Source: Sandaracinus amylolyticus
GTDB lineage: Bacteria > Myxococcota_A > Polyangia > Polyangiales > Sandaracinaceae
Direction of reading: 5' to 3'
Assembly (NCBI RefSeq): GCF_021631985.1
Contig: NZ_CP070225.1
Span: 2,728,001-2,792,000 of the forward strand
DNA length: 64,000 nt
Shown: positions 34,801-43,932 of the stretch, one piece after another
Layout: each line of letters opens with the position of its first letter
Position numbering within the stretch: the stretch's first letter is position 1
Made by a program: the position numbers and the translations under genes
Notes under the pieces: generated by a model
The model's input: only the letters and a program-made list of their open reading frames with translations
The model's database searches: none
What the model was told of the DNA's origin: nothing

Positions 34801-36240
34801 ATGCGCAGGCTCGCGCTCCTCAGGTCGATCGGGACCTATACGCTCCTCGGCTTCGTGCCGGTCGCGACGAACCTCGTCGTCGTGCCGATCTACCTGCGGC
34901 ACCTGTCGGTCGAGGAGTACGGCCTCGTCGGGCTGGCCAACGTCGCATACACGTTCACGCTGCTCGTGACCGGGCTCGGGCTGCCCGACGCGTACGGCCG
35001 GTTCTATTTCGAGAAGCACAACGCAGGGCGCGAAGGCGGCGGCCGGCTCCTCGGGACCGTGCTGGCGGGCGTCACCCTCAGCACGGCGCTCGCCGCGATC
35101 CTCGCGCTCGCATGCGGGCCGCGGCTCTACGAGCTCGCCTGGCCGTCGCTTGCGTTCCAACCGTACGGTTGGTGGATCGCCGTCTCGGTCGGCGGGGCGA
35201 TGCTGCAGCAGCTCGCGTTCCTCGCCTTCCGGAACGCGGAGAACCTGCGCATGGCGGCGCTCGCCAGTCTCCTGCCGTTCGCCGGAGGAACGATCGGCAC
35301 CTACGTCGCCGTCGCCTCGCTGGACGGTGGCGCGGAAGGCGCGATCTCCGGGCGCGCGCTCGGGTACCTCGCAGGTGCGTTGCCCGCGCTCGTCGTCCTC
35401 GCGTCGAGTCTACCTCTGCGATTCCGTGTGTCGCAGTTGCGAGAGCTGCTCGAGTACGGAGTTCCGATCGTCGTCTATTCGCTGTTGAATCACCTGCTCT
35501 TCCTCGGCGATCGCCTGATCTTCGAGCGGTGGACGGATCTCGAGACCCTCGCCGTCTACGTGCTGGCGGTGACGATCATCTCGCCCGCCGACATTCTCGC
35601 GAACGCTGTCTCGCCCGCGATCGTGCCGCGCATCTATCGCGGGTGGTCCGCCGGAGACGCGCGCGTGGATCAGGAGCTCCAGCGCATCTACGAAGGCCTG
35701 TTCGCGATCCAGGTGGTCCTGCTCTGCATCGCTCTCACGTGCGCCGGTCCGGTCGTGACCTGGCTCGGCAGCGAGGAGTACTCGGCGTCGCTTCCGTATC
35801 TGCCGTTCCTCGCGTTCGCGCACCTGTTCCGGGTCCGCTATCTCTATTTCTCGATGCCGCTCTTCTTCCACAAGCGGACTCGTTTCCTTCCGTTGATGAC
35901 GTTGACGTCGATCGGGCTCGGCCTCGCCGGGGCCTACGCCGGGTTCCGATGGATCGGTCCGGTGGGCATCACCGTCGGAGTCATCGCGTGGAAGTTCTCG
36001 CAGCAGGCGATCGCGCACGTCTTCGTCGTCAGGACGGGGTTGATGCGCGCCGCGGGGATGCCGAGGAGCACGATGCTGAGTGGTCTGTTCCTCGCCTATG
36101 TCGCGGCGAGCTACGCGACGGACTCGACGCCGGCCGTCCTGTGGGGCGGCGCCGCGGTTCTCACGGCTGCGTCGGCGTTCGCGCTGGCTCGGGTCCTCGC
36201 GACGCCCGGGGCGCTTCCTGCACATCGGGGCCCCGCGTGA
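34801..36240 (+). CDS. wzx: Wzx-like polysaccharide flippase (MOP superfamily)
   Basis: This 479-aa protein has about 12-14 membrane segments and an N-terminus typical of Wzx/oligosaccharide flippases (IGTYTLLGFVPVATNLVVVPIYLRHLSVEEYGLVGLANV). The central ELLEYGVPIVVYSLLNHLLFLGDRLIFERWTDLETLAVYVLA is also characteristic. It would flip the undecaprenyl-linked repeat unit across the inner membrane. It sits between the initiating transferase (24-bp gap) and a GT4 gene that it overlaps by 4 bp. Its presence with Wzc and Wzy-like genes makes this a Wzx/Wzy-dependent pathway. Confidence 0.9.
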   Translation: MRRLALLRSIGTYTLLGFVPVATNLVVVPIYLRHLSVEEYGLVGLANVAYTFTLLVTGLGLPDAYGRFYFEKHNAGREGGGRLLGTVLAGVTLSTALAAILALACGPRLYELAWPSLAFQPYGWWIAVSVGGAMLQQLAFLAFRNAENLRMAALASLLPFAGGTIGTYVAVASLDGGAEGAISGRALGYLAGALPALVVLASSLPLRFRVSQLRELLEYGVPIVVYSLLNHLLFLGDRLIFERWTDLETLAVYVLAVTIISPADILANAVSPAIVPRIYRGWSAGDARVDQELQRIYEGLFAIQVVLLCIALTCAGPVVTWLGSEEYSASLPYLPFLAFAHLFRVRYLYFSMPLFFHKRTRFLPLMTLTSIGLGLAGAYAGFRWIGPVGITVGVIAWKFSQQAIAHVFVVRTGLMRAAGMPRSTMLSGLFLAYVAASYATDSTPAVLWGGAAVLTAASAFALARVLATPGALPAHRGPA

Positions 36241-37418
36241 CGAACGACGCGAAGCTGCCGAGCGGTTTCCGCCTGCACCAGATTCTCTTCGGGGGATTGG
36301 GCGGTCACGCGAGTGTCGCGCTCTCGTTGATCGGGAGCACGCCTCAGCTGCAGCACTCGGTCACGTTCTTCGGCACCGACCCGCCGCGCTCCGAGCACGT
36401 CGAGCTCTGCCGCGCTCGACACGTCGCGTGGACCGGCGTGACGAAGCGCCCGGGTCTCGACCCTCAGTCGTTGCGGTCCGTCCTCGCCGATCTCCGCGCG
36501 CGACGCCCCGAGGTCGTGCTGGTCCACTCGACGACCACGATGCCTGCTGCGCTCGCGCATCGGCTGTCGACGGGCGTTCCCTTCGTCGTGGTCGATCACA
36601 CTCCGAACGCAGCGAAAGAGCGCAGGGAGTGGGTTGCGCTCGCGACGAGCCTCGCCGTGTCCGATTCCGTCGTGTTCCTCACGCCGGTGTTTCGGGCCGA
36701 GGTTCGCGCGCGCTTCGGTCGTGCGGTCGATCTCGCACGCACGACCGTCATTCCGAACGGCATCGACACCGAGCGTTTTCGACCCGCTCCCCGCGCCATC
36801 GGGGACTCGAGTCGCGTCGTCGTGTCCATGCTCTCGCGCTTCACGCCGCAGCGTGACCACGCGACGATCGTCTCCGCCGTCGAGTCTCTCCTCGCGCGTG
36901 ATGCCAATCTGCGTGCTCGGCTGAGGGTGGTGCTCGCCGGTGACGGGGAGACGCTCGGCTCGATTCGAGCGCTCGTCACGAGCCGTGGGCTCGACGACGT
37001 GATCACGACGCCGGGCGTGCTCGACGAGACGAACGTCGTGAAGCTGCTCCACGCCTCCGACATCTATGTCCATTCGTCCCTGGCCGAGACGATGAGCACG
37101 TCCGTGATGCAGGCGATGTCGACCGGGCTGCCCGTCGTGGCCACGCGCATCACGGGGATGGATCTGTTGATCGACGATGGGCGCAGCGGCGTGCTCTTCA
37201 CCTCGGGTCGGGCTCCCGAGCTCGCCTCCGTCGTCGCGGGCCTGATCGCGGATCCGCAGCGGCGCACGTCGCTGGGCGCAGAAGCGCGCCGCGACGCGAT
37301 CGAGCGCCTTTCTGCCGCGCGAATGGCCGCGGATTATCAGCATCACCTTCGAGAGGCGGTGTCGCGTCGCTCGATGATTGTGAGTCGCTCTGCCGAGAAC
37401 GGCGGAGCTCGGGTATGA
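36237..37418 (+). CDS. Glycosyltransferase family 4
   Basis: This 393-aa GT-B enzyme has an N-terminal ILFGGLGGHASVALSLIGSTPQ (family GGLGGH loop), then VVDHTPNAAKERREWVALATSLAV, a donor domain starting TTVIPNGIDTERFRP, VVSMLSRFTPQRDHATIVSAVESL and VHSSLAETMSTSVMQAMSTGLPVVATRITGM. The expected E-x7-E is present in modified form (first Glu in AETMS, the second position replaced by Gln in MQAM), a point worth noting for activity. GTG at 36237 overlaps the wzx stop. Confidence 0.88.
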   Translation: MTNDAKLPSGFRLHQILFGGLGGHASVALSLIGSTPQLQHSVTFFGTDPPRSEHVELCRARHVAWTGVTKRPGLDPQSLRSVLADLRARRPEVVLVHSTTTMPAALAHRLSTGVPFVVVDHTPNAAKERREWVALATSLAVSDSVVFLTPVFRAEVRARFGRAVDLARTTVIPNGIDTERFRPAPRAIGDSSRVVVSMLSRFTPQRDHATIVSAVESLLARDANLRARLRVVLAGDGETLGSIRALVTSRGLDDVITTPGVLDETNVVKLLHASDIYVHSSLAETMSTSVMQAMSTGLPVVATRITGMDLLIDDGRSGVLFTSGRAPELASVVAGLIADPQRRTSLGAEARRDAIERLSAARMAADYQHHLREAVSRRSMIVSRSAENGGARV

Positions 37419-38287
37419 GCGAGGAGCCAATGTCCCTTCAGAGGATGATCGACAAGACGCTGCCCGTCCGAAAGGCGGCCTTTCGCCTACTCGATCGCCG
37501 TGGGCTCCGGGGCGTTCTCGGCGGCGGAGTGAGCGTCTACAGCCTGCTCAGGCGCGGCCGGGGAGTCTGGGTCACGCCGGAGAAGGGACTCTGGGTGCAT
37601 CGGTTCGTCGATGGCTATCTCGTCAATCGCGTCATCGACACGACTCTTCTCGACACGATCGACTCCGTCGCTCGCGACACGTTTCTCCACGGGCTGTCCG
37701 TGAGCCCTGGTGATGTCGTGGTCGACGTCGGCGCGGGCGTGGGCACCGAGGTCCTCACGTTCTCACGGCTCGCGGGTCCGGGCGGCCGCGTGCTCGCCAT
37801 CGAAGCCCACCCCGAGACCGCGCGCGCGCTGCAGCGCACGGTCGTGCTCAACGGTCTTCGTCAGGTCGAGGTGATCGCCGCTGCCGCGACCGCGAAGGAG
37901 TGCGAGCTCTCGATCACCGACGAGGAAGATCACATCAAGAGCCAGGTGCGCTCGGACACGTCGTCCGGCGCCCATCGCGTGCCCGGAAGGCCCTTGGCGA
38001 TGCTGCTGCGGGAGCGAGGCATCGAGCGGATCGACCTCGTGAAGATGAACATCGAGGGAGCCGAGCTCGACGCGCTGCGCGGTCTGGGGGCGGCGCTCGC
38101 GAACGTGCGGCAGGTGGCGATCAGCTGTCACGACTTCCTCGCGCCGGAGTCCGACCCGCACGACTGGCGACGCACCTTCGACGGGGTCCGCCAGCTGCTG
38201 GCCGACGCCGGTTTCGAGCTGTGGTCCAGGGAAGCCGACGAGCGCCCCTGGGTTCGCCACACGTGGTACGGCAGGCGTCCTCGCTGA
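37415..38287 (+). CDS. FkbM-family SAM methyltransferase
   Basis: This 290-aa protein has motif I VVVDVGAGVGTEVLTFSRLAG near residue 100 and VLAIEAHPETARALQRTVVLNGLRQVEVI. The FkbM signature IDLVKMNIEGAELDALRGL sits near residue 215. FkbM enzymes O-methylate sugars or polyketides; here probably a sugar of the exopolysaccharide. The start ATG overlaps the previous stop by 4 bp. The N-terminal 60 residues are basic (KAAFRLLDRRGLRGVLGGG), which may aid membrane contact. Confidence 0.88.
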   Translation: MSEEPMSLQRMIDKTLPVRKAAFRLLDRRGLRGVLGGGVSVYSLLRRGRGVWVTPEKGLWVHRFVDGYLVNRVIDTTLLDTIDSVARDTFLHGLSVSPGDVVVDVGAGVGTEVLTFSRLAGPGGRVLAIEAHPETARALQRTVVLNGLRQVEVIAAAATAKECELSITDEEDHIKSQVRSDTSSGAHRVPGRPLAMLLRERGIERIDLVKMNIEGAELDALRGLGAALANVRQVAISCHDFLAPESDPHDWRRTFDGVRQLLADAGFELWSREADERPWVRHTWYGRRPR

Positions 38288-38293
38288 TCATCG

Positions 38294-39571
38294 ATGACTT
38301 CGAAGAGCAACGCGGCTGTCCGGATCCTCGCGACCGGGGCGATCAATCGGCCCGACATCCTCGCCGTGCTCGACAAGCTGCGTCCCGTCGCACAGCTGGA
38401 ATTCGTCGAGTACTCGCAGATGTACTCGGAGCCGCTCGCTCCGGAGCGATATGCGCCATACGGGCCGGTGACCCCGTGGGAGCAGTACACGAGCGCACAA
38501 TCTCTGCTCGATTCCACGCGTCCCGCGGCGATCGTGCTCTTCTACGTGTCTTCGCTCAATCAGGTCGCTCTACGAATCGCGGCGCACTCGCGAGCGATCC
38601 CCACGATCCACGTCGAGCACGGTATTCGTCTCTCGCCAGAGGACCCGCTGGCGCGCAGGTTCCTGCGCGAGCAGGCGCAGAAGCGGTTCTCTCGGCGTCG
38701 CCCTAGCCTGATTTCGACGCTGGCGAATTATCGGTTCGCACTCGGGACCTGGGCGCGTCTGACCGGTGTCCATCGAGCCGCTCTGGGCCGATATCTCGCG
38801 ACTGTGGGCCTGCGGGGCGCGACTTATGAAGTGCTCCAGTCGACTGCGAACATCCGACGGCCCGACGGGTATCTCTCGTTCTCCGAGCAGTGTCTGGCGT
38901 ACCACCGCGACGTCGATCGCATCCCGGGTAGCTGGCCGACGAAGCTGGTCGGTTTCCCGCAGTTCGACGAGTTCCTGCCGCGGACGGCGGACGTGGACCC
39001 GCGGCTCGCGGTCCTGATCGATCATCAGTTCCACAATCTCGGCTTGTTCGGGTGGACGAACGATTTCCGGACGACGTGGGTCGCCCGTATCGTCGACCTC
39101 GTCGAGAAGTTCGATTTGCGTCTGTTGGTCAAACAGCATCCCGAGGATCGCAGTGGCGCCTGGGAGCGGTGGCGAGGACACCCTCGCATCGAGGTCGTCG
39201 ATCGAGACGGGCTCATGGACGCGCTTCCGCGTGTCGGACTGATCCTCGGCACGTTCTCGACGCTGCAGATCCCGCTCGCAGCGATGCCTCACACCGCGCT
39301 CGTGACGCTCGAGATTCATCCGAACCCCGATGAGTTCCCTTCGAGGTCTTTCGTCGAGACGGGCGCTGCGACGGCCGCTTTCACATGGGACGCGCTCGAG
39401 CGACTGATCTCGCGACGAGCCGAGCTCGCGCGCGAGCAGGCAGCGCGCAAGGACGCGTTCATCGAGAAGTTCCTCCACAAGATGGATGGACGCGCAGGAG
39501 AGCGGCTTCGAGACGCTTTGATGACGCTCGACTGGGCGCCCGTTCGTCGATTCGGGATGGAGGACGCGTGA
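38294..39571 (+). CDS. GT-B-like glycosyltransferase, polysialyltransferase/Kps-like (candidate nonulosonic acid transferase)
   Basis: This 425-aa protein is not a GT4 or GT2. It has a GT-B-like layout: N-terminal RILATGAINRPDILAVLDKL and PTIHVEHGIRLSPEDPLARRF, C-terminal LRLLVKQHPEDRSGAWERW and GLILGTFSTLQIPLAAMPHTALVTLEI. A Lys-x-His-Pro motif followed by a GTFST-like loop recalls bacterial sialyl/polysialyltransferases and capsule Kps enzymes. Because the adjacent minus-strand operon makes a CMP-nonulosonic acid, I infer that this may be its transferase. The match is by motif only; it could use another donor. Confidence 0.55.
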   Translation: MTSKSNAAVRILATGAINRPDILAVLDKLRPVAQLEFVEYSQMYSEPLAPERYAPYGPVTPWEQYTSAQSLLDSTRPAAIVLFYVSSLNQVALRIAAHSRAIPTIHVEHGIRLSPEDPLARRFLREQAQKRFSRRRPSLISTLANYRFALGTWARLTGVHRAALGRYLATVGLRGATYEVLQSTANIRRPDGYLSFSEQCLAYHRDVDRIPGSWPTKLVGFPQFDEFLPRTADVDPRLAVLIDHQFHNLGLFGWTNDFRTTWVARIVDLVEKFDLRLLVKQHPEDRSGAWERWRGHPRIEVVDRDGLMDALPRVGLILGTFSTLQIPLAAMPHTALVTLEIHPNPDEFPSRSFVETGAATAAFTWDALERLISRRAELAREQAARKDAFIEKFLHKMDGRAGERLRDALMTLDWAPVRRFGMEDA

Positions 39572-40146
39572 GCGTGTCTGCGCTGTTGGGACGGCTGGCT
39601 CACCCAGCCTTGTATGCGGTGCGTGCCGCTCGATACCGGGCGGAAGGGCTGCTGTCCGGAGGATACGTTCATCCGACGACGCTGCTGACGATCGCCAGTG
39701 GGCCGGGTCGGCTCCGTCTCGGCAAACGCGTGCTGATCTACGAGTACAACGTCATCGTCGTCGGTGACGATCAGGGACCGACTGCATTCCGAGGTTCCCA
39801 TCTCGAGATCGGCGACGACACCTACGTCGGTTCGCACAACAATCTGCGCGCCGCGGGTGGTGCGATCACGATCGGGCGGAAGTGTCTGATCTCGCAGCAC
39901 GTCACGATCGTCGCTGCGAATCATGGGACGAGTCGTCTTCAGCCGATGAAAGATCAGCCCTGGGACGTGACGCGGACCGGCGTTCGGATCGGCGACGATG
40001 TCTGGGTCGGCGCAGGCGCGGTGATCCTGCCCGGCACCACCGTCGGCGACGGAGCCATCATCGCTGCGGGAGCGGTCGTCAGCCGCGACGTTCTTCCGTA
40101 CCAGATCGTCGGTGGCGTTCCTGCGAAGGTCATCGGCGAACGCTGA
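39568..40146 (+). CDS. Left-handed beta-helix (hexapeptide) O-acetyltransferase
   Basis: This 192-aa protein has hexapeptide repeats from about residue 70 (IGDDTYVGSHNNLRAAGGAITIGRKCLISQHVTIVAANHG) and again GVRIGDDVWVGAGAVILPGTTVGDGAIIAAGAVVSRDVLPYQIVGGVPAKVIGER. His in AANHG is the likely catalytic base of this WbbJ/maltose-acetyltransferase-like family. It probably acetylates a sugar of the repeat unit. GTG at 39568 overlaps the previous stop as GTGA. Confidence 0.9.
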   Translation: MSVSALLGRLAHPALYAVRAARYRAEGLLSGGYVHPTTLLTIASGPGRLRLGKRVLIYEYNVIVVGDDQGPTAFRGSHLEIGDDTYVGSHNNLRAAGGAITIGRKCLISQHVTIVAANHGTSRLQPMKDQPWDVTRTGVRIGDDVWVGAGAVILPGTTVGDGAIIAAGAVVSRDVLPYQIVGGVPAKVIGER

Positions 40147-40287
40147 GCCGCACGAGTTCCGTGCGCGTGCACGGGGCGGCTCTGGAGCTCACGCGCTCGA
40201 ATGCGACGAGCCGTCTCCGCATCTCACGTGCGGGCTCGTCACACGAGCCGCCGGAGATGCCGCACCGAGAAGCGGACAGCGTGCCTG

Positions 40288-41328
40288 ATGGAAACCCCTC
40301 CGAAACGACTCCTCTCGATTGATCTGCTTCGTGGCGTGTGCGCGCTCGGCGTGGCGATCTATCACCTCGCGAGCTGGCTCGACCTCGCGCACCTCTACAA
40401 TCTCGGCCTCTACGGCGTGTACGCGTTCTTCGTGATCTCGGGCGCGAGCATGACGCTCGCGTACGACGGACGTTTCGCGCGTGGCTACTCGATTCCGAAA
40501 TTCCTGGCGTTGCGATACGCGCGACTGGCCCCGTTGTACGTTGCGATCTGCGTCTACGTCGTCCTCGTCGCGCTCGTCACGGGTCAGCTCGACCACGAGC
40601 TCCTCGGAAAAGCGGCGTTGAACGTCACGTTCCTCTTCGCGTTCGCAAACCCAGGCGACACGTCCATCGTCGTCGGTGGATGGTCCCTGGGGATCGAGTT
40701 CGTCTTCTACCTTCTATTTCCACTGCTGATCGCGCTCTCCCGACAGCGCTGGTATCCGGCCCTCGCCGCGGGGCTCGTCGTCCTCCAGATCGTCTTCGTC
40801 AACCTGCTGCTTTCGGGGTCGACGGACTTCGTCGAGAGCTGGTCTCGCTACACGCAATTCGGATCGTTTGCCGGCTACTTCGCGGTCGGTGTGTGGATCG
40901 GCCGTCGACGGCTCGCGACGGCGAACCGACGCGTGCACGAGCGAGTCGCGGCGGGCGTTGCGATCCTCGCGGCGACGCCGCTCTTGTTCGCGCACGGAGC
41001 GAGCTCGGTCGACTCCCTCACCGGGCTCCGTGGAACGCTCATCGCGGTGTGCACGCTGCTGCTCGTGGCGAGCGTTGCAGAGATCGACCTGCGCGGAGGC
41101 GCGGCCCGCGCGGCGGAGGTGCTCGGTGACGTGAGCTATCCGGTCTACCTACTGCATCCCGTCGTGTTCGCTCTGATGAGGTCGCGACGAGTGCTCGGTG
41201 GGTTCGCCGATGTTCACCCGATCATGTTCGCAGCGGTCGTGCTGGCGACATCCCTCGCCGTCGCAGTGGTCGTGCATCGACGAATCGAGACGCCGCTCGT
41301 GCAGCGCCTGAGAGCGGCGGTCGGTTGA
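40288..41328 (+). CDS. Acyltransferase family 3 (OafA/YrhL-like) membrane protein
   Basis: This 346-aa protein has about ten membrane segments and the family signature at its start: RLLSIDLLRGVCALGVAIYHLASW (R-x10-H), YGVYAFFVISGASMTLAY and KFLALRYARLAPLYVAI. SIVVGGWSLGIEFVFYLLFPLL is also typical. Such proteins O-acylate surface glycans from the inner membrane. The preceding 141 bp holds no gene. The gene converges with pseF and closes the plus-strand exopolysaccharide block. ATG at 40288 (METPPKRLLSIDLLRG) fixes the usual N-terminus. Confidence 0.9.
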   Translation: METPPKRLLSIDLLRGVCALGVAIYHLASWLDLAHLYNLGLYGVYAFFVISGASMTLAYDGRFARGYSIPKFLALRYARLAPLYVAICVYVVLVALVTGQLDHELLGKAALNVTFLFAFANPGDTSIVVGGWSLGIEFVFYLLFPLLIALSRQRWYPALAAGLVVLQIVFVNLLLSGSTDFVESWSRYTQFGSFAGYFAVGVWIGRRRLATANRRVHERVAAGVAILAATPLLFAHGASSVDSLTGLRGTLIAVCTLLLVASVAEIDLRGGAARAAEVLGDVSYPVYLLHPVVFALMRSRRVLGGFADVHPIMFAAVVLATSLAVAVVVHRRIETPLVQRLRAAVG

Positions 41329-41347
41329 CGAGGTCGCCGCGGTCCGT

Positions 41348-42064
41348 TCAGGCTCGCGTCGTTTCGAGCGGGCCGTACGCGCGATAGAGCGCGGACGCCA
41401 TGCGCAGGTCCTCGGGCTCGTCGATGTCGACCGCACGATGCCACGGCATCGCGTGGAACCGGTGATCGGGCCCGTAGAACGTGCGCGCTTCGAGGAGCGC
41501 TTCGGTTCTCGCGATCCACGTCGCCCCGGTCGGGCAGTAGATCGACTCGAGATCCTGAGAGCGCTTGAGGCGCTCCGACGGGAAGAGCGGCGCGGGACGG
41601 CCCTCCGCGTCCAGCCGCACTGCCCACCATGCGTGCGCCCATCCCAGGTCGAAGCACGAGATCTGGAACCGCGCGCCGGAGCGTTCGAAGTGCTCCACTC
41701 CATCGCGGATGTCGGCTGCATTGCGCAGCGGGCACGCCGCGAAGAGCTGGACCACGACGTCGCACTCCAGCCCCTCGGCCGCCAGTCGCTCGATCGCGCT
41801 GACCGTTGCGAGGCTCACGGGGGAGTGATCGTCCGCGTACGCCTCGCGCAGGAAGGGGACCTCCGCGCCGGATCGCCTCGAGATCTCGGCGATCTCCTCG
41901 TCATCCGTGCTGACGATGATGCGATCGAAGAGACCGCATTCGCGTGCCGCGTCGATCGTCCACGAGATCAGCGGCTTTCCTTCGAGCTCGACGACGTTCT
42001 TGCGGGGGATGCGCTTCGAGCCGCCGCGCGCGGGGATGATCGCGAACCGACGCTGCGCGCTCAT
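41348..42064 (-). CDS. pseF: CMP-nonulosonic acid synthetase (pseudaminic acid cytidylyltransferase type)
   Basis: This 238-aa protein has the CMP-NeuAc synthetase/KdsB-like motif IIPARGGSKRIPRKNV, then IIVSTDDEEIAEI, VVVQLFAACPLRNAADI and HAMPWHRAVDIDEPEDLRMA. It activates the nonulosonic acid with CTP for transfer to glycans. It is the last gene of a nine-gene minus-strand operon and overlaps the upstream oxidoreductase by 4 bp (ATGA). The PseF/NeuA distinction rests mainly on the neighbouring pse genes. Confidence 0.9.
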   Translation of the reverse strand: MSAQRRFAIIPARGGSKRIPRKNVVELEGKPLISWTIDAARECGLFDRIIVSTDDEEIAEISRRSGAEVPFLREAYADDHSPVSLATVSAIERLAAEGLECDVVVQLFAACPLRNAADIRDGVEHFERSGARFQISCFDLGWAHAWWAVRLDAEGRPAPLFPSERLKRSQDLESIYCPTGATWIARTEALLEARTFYGPDHRFHAMPWHRAVDIDEPEDLRMASALYRAYGPLETTRA

Positions 42065-43047
42065 TCGACGACCTCCGCGAGCTGCGCACGCTCGGCGAGC
42101 TCCATGACCGTGAGCAAATGGAGTGAGTCGGAGAGCGTCGCTGCGGTGCTCGCGCGACCTGATACGAAATCGAGGAAGTCGATCATCTGCGCTCGATAGA
42201 AGTCGAAGGGCACTTCGGGTGCGCGATGGAGCTCGACCGCCGCACCGTCGTAGGGCGTGAATCGCACGACACCGTCGGTGAACGAATAATCGAGCCGCCC
42301 GCCGGTGCCCTGGATCCACCCGTGTCGGCGATAGGACGGAGAGAGGTAGTCGAGATCCACCATCACCTGCGCGCCGCGCTGTGTTCGGAGCACGAGAGCA
42401 ACGCTGTCGTCGACGTCGATCTCGAGATCGGAGAGACGTGCGACATCGCCGGTCACGCTCACGAGGCGACCCATCCAGTGCAGCACGAGATCCAGCTCGT
42501 GCGAGATCGTCCGCAACACTCCGCCGCCGAGGTCACGACGCGCCGAGTACTCGGTGCGGTAGTCGGCATCGGGATGGAATTTGGGGAGGTGTTGTCCGAA
42601 CGACAGCTGCGCGCGCACGATCCGACCGAGCGGCGCACCCTCGCGGGCGAGAAGGTCGTGCACCGCGCGCACGAGCGGGTGGAAGCGCAGGCAGTACGCG
42701 ACGCGAATGCGATCGGCGGCTGCGATCACCGCCTCGGACAGCTCGTTGCGGTGCGCGACGAGCGGCTTCTCGACCAGCGCGGGGAGGCCGGGCCTCGACG
42801 CGATGCGCGCGAGCGCCTCGCCGTGCAGCGCCGTGGGCGTGGCGACGATCACACCGTCCAACGACGACGACCAGAAGCGATCGGCGTCTCGCTCCTCGAT
42901 CACGAACGAGAGGTCGGTGGGCAGCTCGCGCGTCGCTCCACGGCCGCTGCGCAGGGCGAGGACTCGATCGACACCGAGGTCCTTCAGGCAACGCGCATGG
43001 CGACGACCGATCGAGCCCAGCCCGACGACGCCGATGGTGAGGCTCAT
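42061..43047 (-). CDS. Gfo/Idh/MocA-family oxidoreductase
   Basis: This 328-aa protein has an N-terminal Rossmann motif GVVGLGSIGRRHARCL and LDGVIVATPTALHGEA. The catalytic-lysine motif VEKPLV is present, and the C-terminal sheet domain includes LGGGVLRTISHELDLVLHWMG, where the conserved His follows the GGG turn. It probably oxidises or reduces a nucleotide sugar or nonulosonic precursor. It overlaps neighbours by 4 bp on both sides. Not part of the canonical six-enzyme Pse pathway. Confidence 0.85.
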   Translation of the reverse strand: MSLTIGVVGLGSIGRRHARCLKDLGVDRVLALRSGRGATRELPTDLSFVIEERDADRFWSSSLDGVIVATPTALHGEALARIASRPGLPALVEKPLVAHRNELSEAVIAAADRIRVAYCLRFHPLVRAVHDLLAREGAPLGRIVRAQLSFGQHLPKFHPDADYRTEYSARRDLGGGVLRTISHELDLVLHWMGRLVSVTGDVARLSDLEIDVDDSVALVLRTQRGAQVMVDLDYLSPSYRRHGWIQGTGGRLDYSFTDGVVRFTPYDGAAVELHRAPEVPFDFYRAQMIDFLDFVSGRASTAATLSDSLHLLTVMELAERAQLAEVVE

Positions 43048-43931
43048 CGGCGCCCCGCCTCGATCAGCCGCACGATCGTTCGCGTCTCGTCGCGCGCGAT
43101 CGGAATGGTGCGCTCGGTGATCGACGTCACGAACACGCGGAGCGCTTCGCGGAACGCGGTGAACGAGTCGGAGAACACGAGCGACGCGTCGCCCGCGTTC
43201 CCCAGCACGTGGATGCGGATCGCGGAAGGAAGCGACGACGTCGTCGTGAAGCGGACGTCGAGCCCGTCGGGAAGCGTCACGTCGAGATGGTCGAGAGGGC
43301 CACGCTGGTGTCGGGTCGTTCGCGCGTCGCCCCACGACGCGGCGGAGAGCTGGGCGACGACCGTCTCGATCCCGTGGACCGCGTAGGTGTCCCAGTACTT
43401 CGGGATGATCGCGTGCACGAGGCGCGGCTCGCCGACCTTCGCCGGATCCCAACGGAGCTCCGACGCGTAGCGCAGCGCCGAGCACGAGTAGATCTGACCG
43501 TCGTAGCGCTGCATCGCGAGCAACGCGTCGAGGTCGCGCTCGGTGAGCGCGATCGGCTTGTCGACGTAGACGGGCAGCCCCGCTTCGAGGAACGGCCGCG
43601 CGAGGCTTGCGTGTTGCGCTGCGTCGTCACGCGCGAGCAGTACGGCGTCGACCTCGCCCACCATCAGCTCGGGACGGTCCACGACGCGCGCGATGCGCGA
43701 TGCGCGCGCGACGTCCTCTGCAATCGCGCGTTCCTGTGCCCAGACGTGCGTGACGCGCGCGAGAGCGCCGAGCGATTCCTCCGGGAATCTGCGGAGCCGA
43801 AGGTACGCCGGAATGGCAGGGAACGGACACGACGCCATGTGCTTGGCGTCGTATCCATTGAAGATCGCCGACCACGAGTACGGGTGACCGTTGCCCTCCG
43901 AGAGCCCGAGGATCCCGAGTCGAAGCGTCAC
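43044..43931 (-). CDS. Second Gfo/Idh/MocA-like oxidoreductase, DKP variant
   Basis: This 295-aa protein lacks the classical GxGxxG (it reads LGILGLSEGNGHPYSWSAI) but keeps the rest of the fold: VDAVLLARDDAAQHASLARPFLEAGLPVYVDKPIALTERD. The usual EKP is DKP, with the Lys retained. It is shorter than typical members, with a reduced C-terminal domain. I infer a second oxidoreductase for tailoring the nonulosonic acid or a related sugar. GTG start; 1 bp from the aldo/keto reductase stop. Confidence 0.75.
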   Translation of the reverse strand: MTLRLGILGLSEGNGHPYSWSAIFNGYDAKHMASCPFPAIPAYLRLRRFPEESLGALARVTHVWAQERAIAEDVARASRIARVVDRPELMVGEVDAVLLARDDAAQHASLARPFLEAGLPVYVDKPIALTERDLDALLAMQRYDGQIYSCSALRYASELRWDPAKVGEPRLVHAIIPKYWDTYAVHGIETVVAQLSAASWGDARTTRHQRGPLDHLDVTLPDGLDVRFTTTSSLPSAIRIHVLGNAGDASLVFSDSFTAFREALRVFVTSITERTIPIARDETRTIVRLIEAGRR

Positions 43932-43932
43932 G

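Noticed and set aside
33705-36236. Long plus-strand frame running from the WecA-like gene through the flippase into the third GT4
   Set aside because: Only its end from 36237 has glycosyltransferase motifs; the earlier part is an out-of-frame shadow of wecA-like and wzx.
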